From an uncultured Bacteroidales bacterium (GTDB lineage Bacteria > Bacteroidota > Bacteroidia > Bacteroidales > UBA932), in NCBI GenBank assembly GCA_944326265.1, contig CALVDE010000015.1, forward strand, positions 1 to 49,178: DNA of 49,178 nucleotides, given 5' to 3'. The first letter of the stretch is position 1. Every line of letters starts with the position of its first letter. The notes below the pieces were generated by a model. It saw only the letters and a list, made by a program, of their open reading frames with translations, ran no database searches and was not told where the DNA came from. The position numbers were made by a program, and so were the translations under genes. This document shows, piece by piece, positions 34,072 through 43,270 of the stretch.

Positions 34072-34518
34072 TTATTTTTCCTCCTGATTAGCGGGTTCGT
34101 TGTTTACTTCTGCTTTGGCGGGTTTCACTCCGACGATGATGGTCACGTGGTTGGAGCGCTTGCGGATACGTCCGGCACGGCCTTGAGGGGCTGTACGGAT
34201 ACGCTTGAGGGTTGTGCCCTGGCCGACCATGATGGTCTGCACGATGACGTTGCCGTCCTCGAGCTCTTTACGGGCACCTTCGTTCTTGGCTTCCCAGTTG
34301 GCGATAGCGCTTCTGAGGAGCTTCTCAAGGCGGTTGGAGGCCTCTCTCTTGGTGTACTTGAGGATATCAAGAGCATGGTTGACCTCAACGCCTCTGATCA
34401 TGTCAGCGACCAGACGCATCTTGCGGGGCGATGTAGGAACATCGTTCAGCTTGGCGATCGCTGTGGTCTTCTTTATTTCTTTCAGCCTGTCGGCCATTTC
34501 TTTCTTACGAGATCCCAT
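34072..34518 (-). CDS. rplV: 50S ribosomal protein L22
   Basis: 148 residues. [22 protein letters not shown] is the conserved N-terminal core and [17 protein letters not shown] the C-terminal hairpin that reaches into the exit tunnel. The acidic/Ala tail is family-typical for Bacteroidota. The position between rpsS and rpsC matches the S10 operon order. Confidence 0.98.
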   Translation of the reverse strand: MGSRKKEMADRLKEIKKTTAIAKLNDVPTSPRKMRLVADMIRGVEVNHALDILKYTKREASNRLEKLLRSAIANWEAKNEGARKELEDGNVIVQTIMVGQGTTLKRIRTAPQGRAGRIRKRSNHVTIIVGVKPAKAEVNNEPANQEEK

Positions 34519-34536
34519 TGTGATTCTTTTTAATTA

Positions 34537-34803
34537 TTAACGGTTGCCCGAATGTCCTTTGAATGTACGGGTCGGCGCAAACTCTCCGAGCTTGTGTCCC
34601 ACCATGTTCTCGGTAACGTATACCGGAATAAACTTGTTTCCGTTGTGTACAGCGATGGTATGGCCGACAAAGTCAGGAGAGATCATGCTGGCGCGGGACC
34701 AGGTCTTGATGACTTCTTTCTTCTTGGTTCCCTCGTTCATGGCAAGGATCTTCTTCTCGAGACTCTCCTGAATGTAGGGACCTTTTCTAAGTGATCTACT
34801 CAT
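34537..34803 (-). CDS. rpsS: 30S ribosomal protein S19
   Basis: 88 residues, the normal length: [58 protein letters not shown]. It binds 16S rRNA near the head of the small subunit with S13. 18 bp before rplV. Confidence 0.98.
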   Translation of the reverse strand: MSRSLRKGPYIQESLEKKILAMNEGTKKKEVIKTWSRASMISPDFVGHTIAVHNGNKFIPVYVTENMVGHKLGEFAPTRTFKGHSGNR

Positions 34804-34823
34804 AATTCTCTATTTTATTCCGG

Positions 34824-35648
34824 TTATTTCTTACGTCTTTCGATGATAAACTTATTGGAGGTACTCTTAGGATTACGTGTCTTGTAGCCCTTTGCAGGAA
34901 TACCTTTGCGCGAGCGGGGATGTCCTCCGGAGGCGCGTCCTTCACCACCACCCATAGGGTGATCGACAGGGTTCATCACAACGCCACGGTTGCGGGGTCT
35001 GCGGCCGAGCCAGCGGCTGCGTCCTGCCTTACCGGACGATTCGAGGTTGTGATCGGAATTGGAGACAGTTCCGACAGTCGCACGGCAGGTTACGAGCACC
35101 ATTCTGGTCTCGCCTGAAGGGAGACGGAGGATGGCGTGCTTGCCCTCACGTGCGGTGAGCTGAGCGTATGTTCCGGCACTGCGGGCCATAGCGGCACCCT
35201 GACCGGGACGGAGCTCGATGTTGTGGATAACTGTTCCGAGAGGAATTTCTGAGAGAGGAAGAGCGTTGCCGAGCTCGGGAGCCACGCCGGGACCTGACAT
35301 GATGGTCTGGCCTACGCGGATTCCGGCAGGAGCAATGATATATCTCTTCTCACCGTCGGCATATACTACCAGCGCAATGCGGGCACTGCGGTTGGGATCG
35401 TACTCGATGGTCCTGACAGTAGCGGGGCAGTTGTCCTTGTCACGACGGAAGTCAATGACACGGTACATCCTCTTGTGTCCGCCACCGATGTAGCGCATGG
35501 TCATCTTACCGGAGTTGTTGCGGCCGCCGGTCTTCCTGAGGGGCTCGAGAAGGGACTTCTCGGGCTTTGTGCAGGTTATCTCGTCAAATGCGCTTATTGC
35601 CTTATTTCTCTGACCAGGTGTGGTCGGTTTGAATTTACGTATTGCCAT
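34824..35648 (-). CDS. rplB: 50S ribosomal protein L2
   Basis: 274 residues from the ATG at 35648 ([15 protein letters not shown]), the family start; the frame is open nine codons further but that adds nonsense. Hallmarks are RTVEYDPNR-like [37 protein letters not shown] and the peptidyl-transferase-proximal [18 protein letters not shown]2 is needed for subunit joining and peptidyl transfer. Confidence 0.98.
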   Translation of the reverse strand: MAIRKFKPTTPGQRNKAISAFDEITCTKPEKSLLEPLRKTGGRNNSGKMTMRYIGGGHKRMYRVIDFRRDKDNCPATVRTIEYDPNRSARIALVVYADGEKRYIIAPAGIRVGQTIMSGPGVAPELGNALPLSEIPLGTVIHNIELRPGQGAAMARSAGTYAQLTAREGKHAILRLPSGETRMVLVTCRATVGTVSNSDHNLESSGKAGRSRWLGRRPRNRGVVMNPVDHPMGGGEGRASGGHPRSRKGIPAKGYKTRNPKSTSNKFIIERRKK

Positions 35649-35652
35649 AGGA

Positions 35653-35943
35653 TTAAATGTTGCTATAGAAATCAATCTTATCCTCGCCTGCCAGTGTCAC
35701 ATAAGCTTTCTTATAGTGGTTGGCACGGCCTCTGAGTAATCCCGCCTTGGTGTAGCGGCTCTTACGCTTGCCATGGTAGTTGACAGTGTTTACATCCTTC
35801 ACTGTCACTCCGTAGTGCTCCTCGACAGCCTTTCTGATCTCTATCTTGTTGGCTGAGCGGTCTACGATGAAACCGTAACGGTTCAATTTATCGCCCTGAA
35901 CCGTCATCTTTTCTGTTACGATAGGCTTAATGATAATTCCCAT
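35653..35943 (-). CDS. rplW: 50S ribosomal protein L23
   Basis: 96 residues: [12 protein letters not shown] at the N-terminus, [21 protein letters not shown] in the core, and a short basic extension. It sits at the exit tunnel and docks trigger factor and SRP. 4 bp upstream of rplB and 12 bp after rplD. Confidence 0.97.
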   Translation of the reverse strand: MGIIIKPIVTEKMTVQGDKLNRYGFIVDRSANKIEIRKAVEEHYGVTVKDVNTVNYHGKRKSRYTKAGLLRGRANHYKKAYVTLAGEDKIDFYSNI

Positions 35944-35955
35944 GTCTCCTATGGT

Positions 35956-36582
35956 TTATTTGCGTCTTTCTGCAATGATGTCCTGTACACCGTCCACCAT
36001 CACGAGCTGATAGGCGTTCATGATGTTGTAGGTGTTGATCTCGTCTACTGAGATCACATTGACATTCTGAAGATTGCGCGAAGATTTGTAAATATTCACA
36101 CTGTTTTCAGGAAGTACGAACAGAGTTCTTCTTCCGTTGGCCTTGAGGTTGTCCAGGATCTGGATGAACTCCTTGGTCTTGGGAGCGTCCATAGCGAAGG
36201 GCTCGACCATGATGATGGCGTTCTCCTGAGCCTTGTAGGACAAAGCAGAGTAACGGGCCAGCTGTTTGAGCTTCTTGTTGAGCTTGAAGCCATAGCTGTG
36301 AGGCTTGGGACCGAATGCACGGCCACCGCCAACATAGATGTTGGACTTGATGCTTCCGTGACGCGCTCCGCCACCGCCTTTCTGACGGCCCATTTTCTTG
36401 GTGCTGTAGCTGACTTCGGATCTGTCCTTGGTCTTGTGAGTACCCTGACGCTGGTTGGCCAGATACTGCTTAACGTCGAGATAGATCGCGTGATCGTTCG
36501 GCTCGATGCCGAAGATAGACGAATCAAGGGTCACTTTCTTTCCCGATTCGGTTCCGTCGATTTTGTAAACTGACAATTCCAT
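35956..36582 (-). CDS. rplD: 50S ribosomal protein L4
   Basis: 208 residues from the ATG at 36582 ([15 protein letters not shown]); a six-codon longer frame overlaps rplC and is rejected. The tunnel loop has [30 protein letters not shown]. The C-terminal domain has [19 protein letters not shown] and [14 protein letters not shown]. In E. coli L4 represses the S10 operon through the leader; whether that applies here is unknown. Confidence 0.97.
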   Translation of the reverse strand: MELSVYKIDGTESGKKVTLDSSIFGIEPNDHAIYLDVKQYLANQRQGTHKTKDRSEVSYSTKKMGRQKGGGGARHGSIKSNIYVGGGRAFGPKPHSYGFKLNKKLKQLARYSALSYKAQENAIIMVEPFAMDAPKTKEFIQILDNLKANGRRTLFVLPENSVNIYKSSRNLQNVNVISVDEINTYNIMNAYQLVMVDGVQDIIAERRK

Positions 36583-36586
36583 AACG

Positions 36587-37210
36587 TTAGTCCTCCACAA
36601 TTACATAAGAACCCTTTGCTCCGGGAATAGAACCCTTCACGAGAACCAGATTGTTCTCAGGGATAACCTTGATAACCTTGAGGTTGAGAATCTTCACGCG
36701 GTCACCGCCCATGCGGCCTGCCATTCTCATACCCTTGAATACTCTTGAAGGCCAAGAGGATGCACCCATAGAACCAGGGTGACGGAGTCTGTCGGCCTGA
36801 CCGTGGGTAGCTCCGCCCACGCCGCCGAATCCGTGACGCTTAACGACGCCCTGGAATCCCTTACCTTTAGAGATACCGGTCACGTCTACCCATTCCACTC
36901 CCTCGCTGAGGTCTGAAACGGTCACAGTGTCTCCAAGCTTAAGCTCCTTGGGGAAGTCCGCCTTGAACTCCACCAGTTTGCGCTTGGGTGTGGTTCCTGC
37001 CTTGTCGAAGTGGCCTTTAAGGGCCTTGCTGGTGTGTTTCTCTTTCATCTCGTCATAGGCAAGTTGTACAGCGGCATAACCATCTTTCTCTACTGTACGA
37101 ATCTGCGTGACAACACAGGGACCAGCCTCAATAACGGTGCATGGGATATTCTTCCCATCAGCATCGAAAACGGAAGTCATTCCGATTTTTTTTCCAATTA
37201 ATCCAGGCAT
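36587..37210 (-). CDS. rplC: 50S ribosomal protein L3
   Basis: 207 residues from the ATG at 37210 ([19 protein letters not shown]), the family start; a 31-codon upward extension of the frame lies in the leader and is rejected. [16 protein letters not shown] with [17 protein letters not shown] is the L3 signature near the peptidyl-transferase centre. It is the first gene here; rpsJ, which normally precedes it, is absent upstream, and a promoter lies directly before it. Confidence 0.97.
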   Translation of the reverse strand: MPGLIGKKIGMTSVFDADGKNIPCTVIEAGPCVVTQIRTVEKDGYAAVQLAYDEMKEKHTSKALKGHFDKAGTTPKRKLVEFKADFPKELKLGDTVTVSDLSEGVEWVDVTGISKGKGFQGVVKRHGFGGVGGATHGQADRLRHPGSMGASSWPSRVFKGMRMAGRMGGDRVKILNLKVIKVIPENNLVLVKGSIPGAKGSYVIVED

Positions 37211-37250
37211 TGGTTTAATTAATTTGTTGTTAATCAATGAACTAAATGTT

Positions 37251-37303
37251 CCCGCGCACTTTTCGCGGGGCTGCAAATATACCACTAATTTTTTAATATG
37301 CAA
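37251..37303 (-). promoter_or_regulatory. Promoter and leader hairpin of the rplC operon
   Basis: Minus-strand TTG (37303-37301), 19-bp spacer, TATATTTGC (37281-37273): a good Bacteroidota promoter. Transcription would start near 37266, leaving a leader of about 56 nt. At its very 5' end CCCGCG and CGCGGG (37269-37264 with 37256-37251) form a 6-bp GC hairpin. This could be an autoregulatory leader or an mRNA 5' stabiliser. Confidence 0.65.
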
Positions 37304-37839
37304 GTAGTTTCAATGAATAAACCCCTTTATTTATTTGGGGAAATAAACTTTTTCTTAAATTACAAAGAAAGGTAAGTCGAATATTATACGAGATCAGATG
37401 ACAAGAATTGAATATGATTGTTGTCACATAATAGCTATAGCGGCATTAAATTTTGTTTGGTTGAAAATATATACGGAACTTTGGCATTCAATACCCAAGA
37501 GTGTTTGTCCGAGTTTGAAAATATTTTTATACCTTTGCATTGCTGAGCAATCGGCATACATATTAAAAGTGTTTTCGCACCGTCCTCATTAGAGAATGTG
37601 GTAGTTTTCAATGAAGAAAGGACATATCGGACAACACTCTTTTTGTTTAGATTATGTTGACTGTGGCATCTTCTATGCCATATATCTCATATCTATTCAA
37701 GTGTGGGGTATTGGATATCGTCTGTTTTCTTCCAGGTTCTACCACAACCTTCTAATGGACAGGCGGAATCGGCTCCACACTTTCTTTTTACATACCAACT
37801 ACAACAGCCTTTCAGAAGCCGGAAAGACGCATTAAAACT
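37304..37839. other. AT-rich intergenic region with a long leader
   Basis: No gene I can support; short open frames here (for example 37398-37592 and 37611-37835) have no family features. It holds a weak hairpin CCCC/GGGG with TTTATTT/AAATAAA at 37322-37347 followed by CTTTTTC, and a promoter-like pair TTTG 37504-37507 and TAccTTTGC 37530-37538 (spacer 22, slightly long). From that promoter the leader to the lipoprotein start at 37840 would be about 295 nt, containing a TGGCAT/ATGCCA hairpin at 37664-37680 and distant TGTGGTAG / CTACCACA arms (37597-37604, 37739-37746). Confidence 0.5.
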
Positions 37840-38190
37840 ATGAAATTTAAGATAATTGTCAAATTGGTAGCATTGACATTAACTATGCTGGTAGCTATCT
37901 TTTATGTAAACGGATGCAGCAACGAGTCGGATTTTGATTTTTTCTCTACAATACATGGAGCAGTCTATGATGCCGGGACTAGTGAACCACTGCCCAATGC
38001 TGCCGTAACACTTATGCCGTCAAGCAGTACTGTCCAGACAGGAAGTGAAGGCACGTTTGTATTCAAGGATCTGGATCCAGGTCAGTACACCCTCTCTGTA
38101 CAGAAAGAAGGATATTACGTTGACCGCAAATCTGTAACAGCGATCAGCGGCGAAACGGTACAGGCCGATATTCTCTTACGTAAAATCTAA
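37840..38190 (+). CDS. Small CarboxypepD_reg-like lipoprotein
   Basis: 116 residues. Lipoprotein signal ending VNGC (Cys near 26), then a single carboxypeptidase-regulatory-like beta-sandwich: IHGAVYDAGTSEPLPNAAVTL, SEGTFVFKDLDPGQYTLSVQ, KEGYYVDRKSV, GETVQADILL. The domain is the same as the N-terminal domain of the next two genes, but nothing follows it, so it looks like a stand-alone or shortened member of the set. First gene of a five-gene AT-rich operon; 11 bp to the next gene. Confidence 0.75.
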   Translation: MKFKIIVKLVALTLTMLVAIFYVNGCSNESDFDFFSTIHGAVYDAGTSEPLPNAAVTLMPSSSTVQTGSEGTFVFKDLDPGQYTLSVQKEGYYVDRKSVTAISGETVQADILLRKI

Positions 38191-38201
38191 ATATATATGC
38201 T

Positions 38202-40403
38202 ATGAAAAATATTCTTTGGATATTAATAACATCCCTATTGCTAACCTGTTTTACTTTGAACTCGTGTAAAGATAATTTGGAGCAGGAAGTTACAGGTAGC
38301 ATAATCGGCACAGTGGCAGACGCAACTACTGGTGAGCCCGTACCAACAGTCAATGTATCACTGGACCCTGGCGGCAAATCAGCAATAACAGGAAGTGATG
38401 GCAATTATCTCTTTTCCGAAATTGATCCTGGCAGTTATACACTATCAATAAACAAACAAGGTTATACTGCTGATAGTAAAGTCATAAAAGTGGAATCTGA
38501 AAAGACTACAAACGGGGACTTTCTCATAAAGCGCATCCCTTCAGTAATTACAGTAGACTGCGACACCCTTGATTTCGGAGACGGCTCTGACGTCAACTCT
38601 TTGTCTTTCAATATAGTCAACAGTAGTTACGAGGATCTCCAATGGACGATAAAATACTCATGCCGGTGGATTAGCGAGGTGAGGGACACTTCAGGCATTC
38701 TACCCTACGGAAAGACCCAATCTATAGTTGTATTCATTGACCGCGAGCTACTTTCCCAAGGAGAAAATACCACTACCGTAGTAATCCACTCCTCCAACGG
38801 CAGTTCCGACCTTGTTGTAAAAGCAATTGGTGCGGAACGAGCAGAAGTTGTACTGAATACTCTCGAAGTGAAAGATATTACATCCAGCACAGCGACATTG
38901 TATGGAGAGGTGATAAACCAAGGTATACCGCACTACACTACTAGGGGGTTTGTATATTCTACATCGTCAAACCCAACAGAAGCCACAGCTATAGAGACCC
39001 TCACGACTCCGGTCTCAGATGATAAAGTTTATTCGACACGTGTAAATGGATTGAAACTTGGACAGCAGTACTATGTCCGTGCTTTTGCCAAAAGTGAGTT
39101 AGGCACTTTCTATAGCACAAACGAAGTTGAATTTACACCTCAAATAACTATTCCTATGGTATCCGTTCAGGATATAAGCAATATAAATGTAGCCGGTCTG
39201 TCCGTTGTACTTAACGGCACAATTGAAGAGTCAGGAGATCCTGTTTACACCGAAAAAGGTTTTGTATACGGATTTACTTCAAATCCTACCATCTATGATA
39301 CAAAAGTGTCAGTAGCAGGAAGTACGATAGGACTATACAGCACTGAGGTCTCGGGGTTCGTACTTGACAGACAATATTATGTACGTGCATATGCAATAGC
39401 CGGAGACGGAAGCACAATAGTATATAGCAGCGATAATATCTCATTCTCCATATCTATTGTTCCACCTGTAGTTTCTGTATCTGCAGTCACTGACATAGAC
39501 ATGGAAAACAGAAGGGCAGTTTTAAATGGAAGCATCATTAGTGTAGGGGATCCTGCATATACAGAAAAGGGTTTCGTTTACGGCACTTTCAGTACTCCAT
39601 TGCTGTGCGACAATAAAGTCAAAGTAGATGGCATTAGTACTGGCTCTTTCAGTACAGTAGTTGACAGTCTTCAAATGGATGTAAACTACTATATCTGGGC
39701 CTATGCTGTAAACCAGAAAGGAGACACTTATAGCGAAGAGCCCGTCAACTTGTTTTTGACTACTCATCCTGAACTCCCACAAGTAATTACTGAGCCAGCT
39801 ACGAACGTCAATACGGACACAGGTTCTGCAACTTTCAACGCCACAATTGTTAGTGAAGGTTTTCCTCCATATACCGAACGAGGTTTCGTTTACAGTACTT
39901 CCAATACAGAGCCTACAGTTAATGATACAAAAATCATTGTCCCTGGCAATGGAACAGGAACATTCAGCATACATCTTGACAATCAACTTCCTAAAGACGT
40001 AGAGATTTACATAAGAGCATACGCTGTCAATACCGTAGGTATAGGATATGGTAACAAAACAGCTATTTCCAACACCTTTGTAGATTTACCCCTTGTCGGT
40101 ATTTCTGTTCAAAAAGAGGATATTGGGAAAGGATACTGGGATGATATAAATGCATTATGTGAAAATTCCAACATAGGAGGTTATACAGATTGGAGACTTC
40201 CCACAATTGACGAATTGCGAACAATGTATAATGAAAGAGATTTTATAGGATTTGATAAAGGAGGACTATACTGGTCGTCAACGAGATCCAATTACGATAG
40301 ATGGTACTATGTCTTGGACTTCTCTGATGGTTCTTCTGATTCAATGCCTGCGGATGGATACTATACTAATTATTATGGTCGCTGTGTACGAACCATTGAA
40401 TAA
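38202..40403 (+). CDS. Multidomain surface lipoprotein with DUF1566 end
   Basis: 733 residues. Lipobox LNSC (Cys22). Domains in order: CarboxypepD_reg-like at about 33-105, a BACON-like domain at about 110-205 (TVDCDTLDFGDGSDVN, WISEVRD), four Fn3-like repeats at about 215-620, each with a TEKGFVYG or TTRGFVYS strand and a YYVRAYA strand, and a C-terminal DUF1566/Lcl-type domain (GGYTDWRLPTIDELRTMY, GLYWSST, YYGRCVRTIE). The last domain is often found at the tip of bacterial surface proteins. Likely a rod-like surface protein holding a DUF1566 head; ligand unknown. AT-rich, unlike the flanking chromosome. Bases 38283-38408 are almost identical to part of the next gene. Confidence 0.8.
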   Translation: MKNILWILITSLLLTCFTLNSCKDNLEQEVTGSIIGTVADATTGEPVPTVNVSLDPGGKSAITGSDGNYLFSEIDPGSYTLSINKQGYTADSKVIKVESEKTTNGDFLIKRIPSVITVDCDTLDFGDGSDVNSLSFNIVNSSYEDLQWTIKYSCRWISEVRDTSGILPYGKTQSIVVFIDRELLSQGENTTTVVIHSSNGSSDLVVKAIGAERAEVVLNTLEVKDITSSTATLYGEVINQGIPHYTTRGFVYSTSSNPTEATAIETLTTPVSDDKVYSTRVNGLKLGQQYYVRAFAKSELGTFYSTNEVEFTPQITIPMVSVQDISNINVAGLSVVLNGTIEESGDPVYTEKGFVYGFTSNPTIYDTKVSVAGSTIGLYSTEVSGFVLDRQYYVRAYAIAGDGSTIVYSSDNISFSISIVPPVVSVSAVTDIDMENRRAVLNGSIISVGDPAYTEKGFVYGTFSTPLLCDNKVKVDGISTGSFSTVVDSLQMDVNYYIWAYAVNQKGDTYSEEPVNLFLTTHPELPQVITEPATNVNTDTGSATFNATIVSEGFPPYTERGFVYSTSNTEPTVNDTKIIVPGNGTGTFSIHLDNQLPKDVEIYIRAYAVNTVGIGYGNKTAISNTFVDLPLVGISVQKEDIGKGYWDDINALCENSNIGGYTDWRLPTIDELRTMYNERDFIGFDKGGLYWSSTRSNYDRWYYVLDFSDGSSDSMPADGYYTNYYGRCVRTIE
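38283..38408 (+). repeat. 126-bp block shared with the next gene, copy 1
   Basis: 125 of 126 bases match 40509-40634 (the difference is A at 38318 versus G at 40544). It covers 42 codons of the CarboxypepD_reg-like domain, from about QEVTGSIIGTVADATTGEPV to TGSDGNY. Sequence on both sides diverges abruptly. Confidence 0.95.
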
Positions 40404-40421
40404 CCATAACTCAATAAAATT

Positions 40422-42605
40422 ATGCGAAATTTTATTAAATACTCTGCTGTAACTGCAATACAATTGATTTTCGCTATGGGATTAGTTTCATGCAAGGATA
40501 AGATAGCACAGGAAGTTACAGGTAGCATAATCGGCACAGTGGCGGACGCAACTACTGGTGAGCCCGTACCAACAGTCAATGTATCACTGGACCCTGGCGG
40601 CAAATCAGCAATAACAGGAAGTGATGGCAATTATATGTTCACCGATCTGGAACAAGGAACTTACACTTTGGCCTTCAAAAAAGAAGGCTATACTCCAACG
40701 AGCAAAATAATAGAGGTGACTGCCGGAGGACAGAGCAACGGTTATGTTCTGATAAGCCGTATACCTGCTGTAGTCACGGTGGACAGGGACTCTCTAGCTT
40801 TCGGAGATGGATCAGAGGTCAATGCCCTTTCATTTAATATTGTCAACAGCAGCTATGAAGACTTGGAATGGAGGATAGAATATGAATGTGAATGGATTAG
40901 TAAAGTCAAAGACGAAGAGGGAATACTGCCATATGGTCAGACTCAGACAATAGTAGTATTCATAGACCGTAGTGATTTACTGCCAGGATACAACGAGACT
41001 GTTGTGGTTGTGCGTTCTTCAAGCGGAAGCTCTGACTTGAAGGTTTCAGCTATCGGGGAAGACAGAGAAGATGTCGTCTTGAATATGAATGAAATCTCAA
41101 ATGTAATGATGAACAGTGCAACACTGACAGGCCTGCTCATCAGCGAAGGCGTTCCTCGCTACCATGAACTCGGCTTCGTATATTCAGGAGAGTCTATGCC
41201 GACATTGGACAACACCATTGAAACCATCACGGTAGGAACCACTTATAAAGCAGGAGACAATTTTGAGAAAGAAATAAATACATTTGCTTCCGGTAGCACG
41301 TATTATGTCAGGGCCTATGCAACAAACTCAAATGGAGTATTTTATAGTTCCAACGAGCTGTCTTTTCAGACTGTGTCCGAGTATTCCGAAGTGCAGACAG
41401 ATGATGTATCCAACATAGATATGTTATCTGGACAAGCTACTTTTAACGCAACTATTACAAACCCTGGCGTTCCAATGTATACGGAAAAGGGATTTTGCTA
41501 CAGAATTGGAACTACAGAACCAGACATTGAAGATATGGCCATTATAGTATCCGGTACAGGGGGACAGTCATTCTCCACAAAAGTTTCCGGCCTTGAACTT
41601 CAGCAGACTTACACTGTCCGCGCGTACATTAAACAAAACAACAACATCTTCTACGGTGAATCGCAGACTTTCAATACAATATCCGGAGCACCAAATCTCA
41701 TCACTTCTGCGGTTACCGACATCGGTGCGTCATATGCAACTTTCAATGCATATATTTATGACCAGGGGATTCCAGCTTACTCTGAACGTGGCTTCTGTTA
41801 TTCAATGAGAGAACAACCTACACTTTCTGACAACAAACTGATATCACAAGGAAATGGAGAAGGAGATTACTCTGTTAAAGTTTCAGAATTGCAATTTGAT
41901 ACTCATTATTATGTACGCGCATACGTAATACAGAATGGAAATACTTATTATGGCAATACAGTAACATTCAGGACAACTTATACACAAACAGATATTGTAA
42001 CTTACGCTGTTACTGATATCGGGACTAACACAGCTACTTTCAACGGTGAAATAGAAAATGTTGGTGATCCCAAGTGCTCTCAATACGGCTTCTGCTACAG
42101 TTCAAGTACCAATAGTCCAACCATCAATGACAACAAGGAAAGTAAGTACGGGGGTCATAATGGCCGTATATCCATCGATGTCGATGACTTACATGAAGGA
42201 ACTACATATTATGTAAGGGCATTCGCCATTCAGAATGGGGAACCTGTATATGGTGAGACAGTAAGTTTTACTACTGTCGAGCTACCAGTAGTTATAACAT
42301 TAGATGCAACCAATATAGAACCAGGGGATGGATCTTTTTTATTTAATTATTCAGCCACTCTTAATGGGCAAGTGATATCATCCGGTTCTCCAGCATATAC
42401 ATCGATAGGTTTCGCTTACGGTTTGACAATGAACCCTACAGCGACAGAGCATAATTCAGTAACCGTCGCCAGTCCCGACCCTACCAATCTGTTCTCTACT
42501 ACTATTACAAACCTGTCTGCCAATATGATTTACTACGTTCGCGCATGGGCGCGAACAGAATCAGGCTACGTATACGGTAACAATATTGCTATACATACCT
42601 TTTAG
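40422..42605 (+). CDS. Multidomain surface lipoprotein, Fn3-like repeats
   Basis: 727 residues, paralogue of the preceding gene. Lipobox LVSC (Cys24), CarboxypepD_reg-like domain, BACON-like domain (TVDRDSLAFGDGSEVN, WISKVKDEEGILPYG), then five Fn3-like repeats to the end (each with YTEKGFCYR / YSERGFCYS-type and YYVRAYV-type strands; the last ends YVYGNNIAIHTF). It lacks the DUF1566 head of its neighbour. It starts 18 bp after that gene. It probably forms a similar surface rod; the different tip suggests the two serve distinct partners. Confidence 0.78.
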   Translation: MRNFIKYSAVTAIQLIFAMGLVSCKDKIAQEVTGSIIGTVADATTGEPVPTVNVSLDPGGKSAITGSDGNYMFTDLEQGTYTLAFKKEGYTPTSKIIEVTAGGQSNGYVLISRIPAVVTVDRDSLAFGDGSEVNALSFNIVNSSYEDLEWRIEYECEWISKVKDEEGILPYGQTQTIVVFIDRSDLLPGYNETVVVVRSSSGSSDLKVSAIGEDREDVVLNMNEISNVMMNSATLTGLLISEGVPRYHELGFVYSGESMPTLDNTIETITVGTTYKAGDNFEKEINTFASGSTYYVRAYATNSNGVFYSSNELSFQTVSEYSEVQTDDVSNIDMLSGQATFNATITNPGVPMYTEKGFCYRIGTTEPDIEDMAIIVSGTGGQSFSTKVSGLELQQTYTVRAYIKQNNNIFYGESQTFNTISGAPNLITSAVTDIGASYATFNAYIYDQGIPAYSERGFCYSMREQPTLSDNKLISQGNGEGDYSVKVSELQFDTHYYVRAYVIQNGNTYYGNTVTFRTTYTQTDIVTYAVTDIGTNTATFNGEIENVGDPKCSQYGFCYSSSTNSPTINDNKESKYGGHNGRISIDVDDLHEGTTYYVRAFAIQNGEPVYGETVSFTTVELPVVITLDATNIEPGDGSFLFNYSATLNGQVISSGSPAYTSIGFAYGLTMNPTATEHNSVTVASPDPTNLFSTTITNLSANMIYYVRAWARTESGYVYGNNIAIHTF
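40509..40634 (+). repeat. 126-bp block shared with the preceding gene, copy 2
   Basis: Partner of 38283-38408, offset 2226 bp, one mismatch. Same strand, same reading frame, same domain. Confidence 0.95.
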
Positions 42606-42657
42606 GCACAAAGAATATAAACTAAACCAAATGTTTAACTATTAAAATAAATTTATC

Positions 42658-43266
42658 ATGAAAAACATTTCAATTATTACAGCTGCCATCGTAGCGGCAA
42701 CACTCATCCTTTTATCCTCATGTGGAGCCCAGAAAGCAACCGTTACCACGAATAGTACTCCATCACAAAGCCCTTTCGGGGAAGTCTATGAAGTACCTTG
42801 TGCCGTGTACGATACCCCTGAACAATTTGCTGCAACAGGTATTTATCGTGGGTCATCATACCAAAAGGGAGAATGTCAACTGAATGCATTACAAAATGCA
42901 AGACAGTTAGTGTATGAAAAATACCATCATGCATATAAGGGAATGGTAAGTAATTATAGCCAAAGTATCGGTAATAATAGAGGTAATGATATTGAGACTA
43001 AAATAAATCGTGCAGGAGATCAGATGATGGATATAATACTGAACGATATCCAGGCCAACTGCGTAAAATTCTCAGCAGTAGGCGATGACGGTATGATTGA
43101 GTGCTATGTCGGAATCGTAGTTCCAAAAGCACTTATTGCTGAGCAAGTAACAAAGGCTGTATCAGACGTTCTTACTCCAGAAGAGAAAGATGCCATAGCT
43201 TTTGATGAGTTTGTTTACCGTAAACAGATGCAAGAGCGAATGGCTGAATACAAGGAACAGAATTAA
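42658..43266 (+). CDS. LPP20-like lipoprotein
   Basis: 202 residues. Lipobox LLSSC (Cys near 22). The mature part has VPCAVYDTPEQFAATGIYRGS, GECQLNALQNARQLVYEKYHHAYKGMVSNYS and FSAVGDDGMIECYVGIVVPKALI, a pattern like LPP20/YIPF-type outer-membrane lipoproteins with an N-terminal helix that samples ageing or stress signals in other species; the family call is tentative. The C-terminal helix is charged (RKQMQERMAEYKEQN). It is fourth in the AT-rich operon and starts 52 bp after the Fn3 gene. Confidence 0.65.
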   Translation: MKNISIITAAIVAATLILLSSCGAQKATVTTNSTPSQSPFGEVYEVPCAVYDTPEQFAATGIYRGSSYQKGECQLNALQNARQLVYEKYHHAYKGMVSNYSQSIGNNRGNDIETKINRAGDQMMDIILNDIQANCVKFSAVGDDGMIECYVGIVVPKALIAEQVTKAVSDVLTPEEKDAIAFDEFVYRKQMQERMAEYKEQN

Positions 43267-43270
43267 TCAT

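Noticed and set aside
37398-37835. Small genes before the AT-rich lipoprotein operon
   Set aside because: Short AT-rich frames with no signal peptide, family pattern or coding bias; treated as leader sequence.
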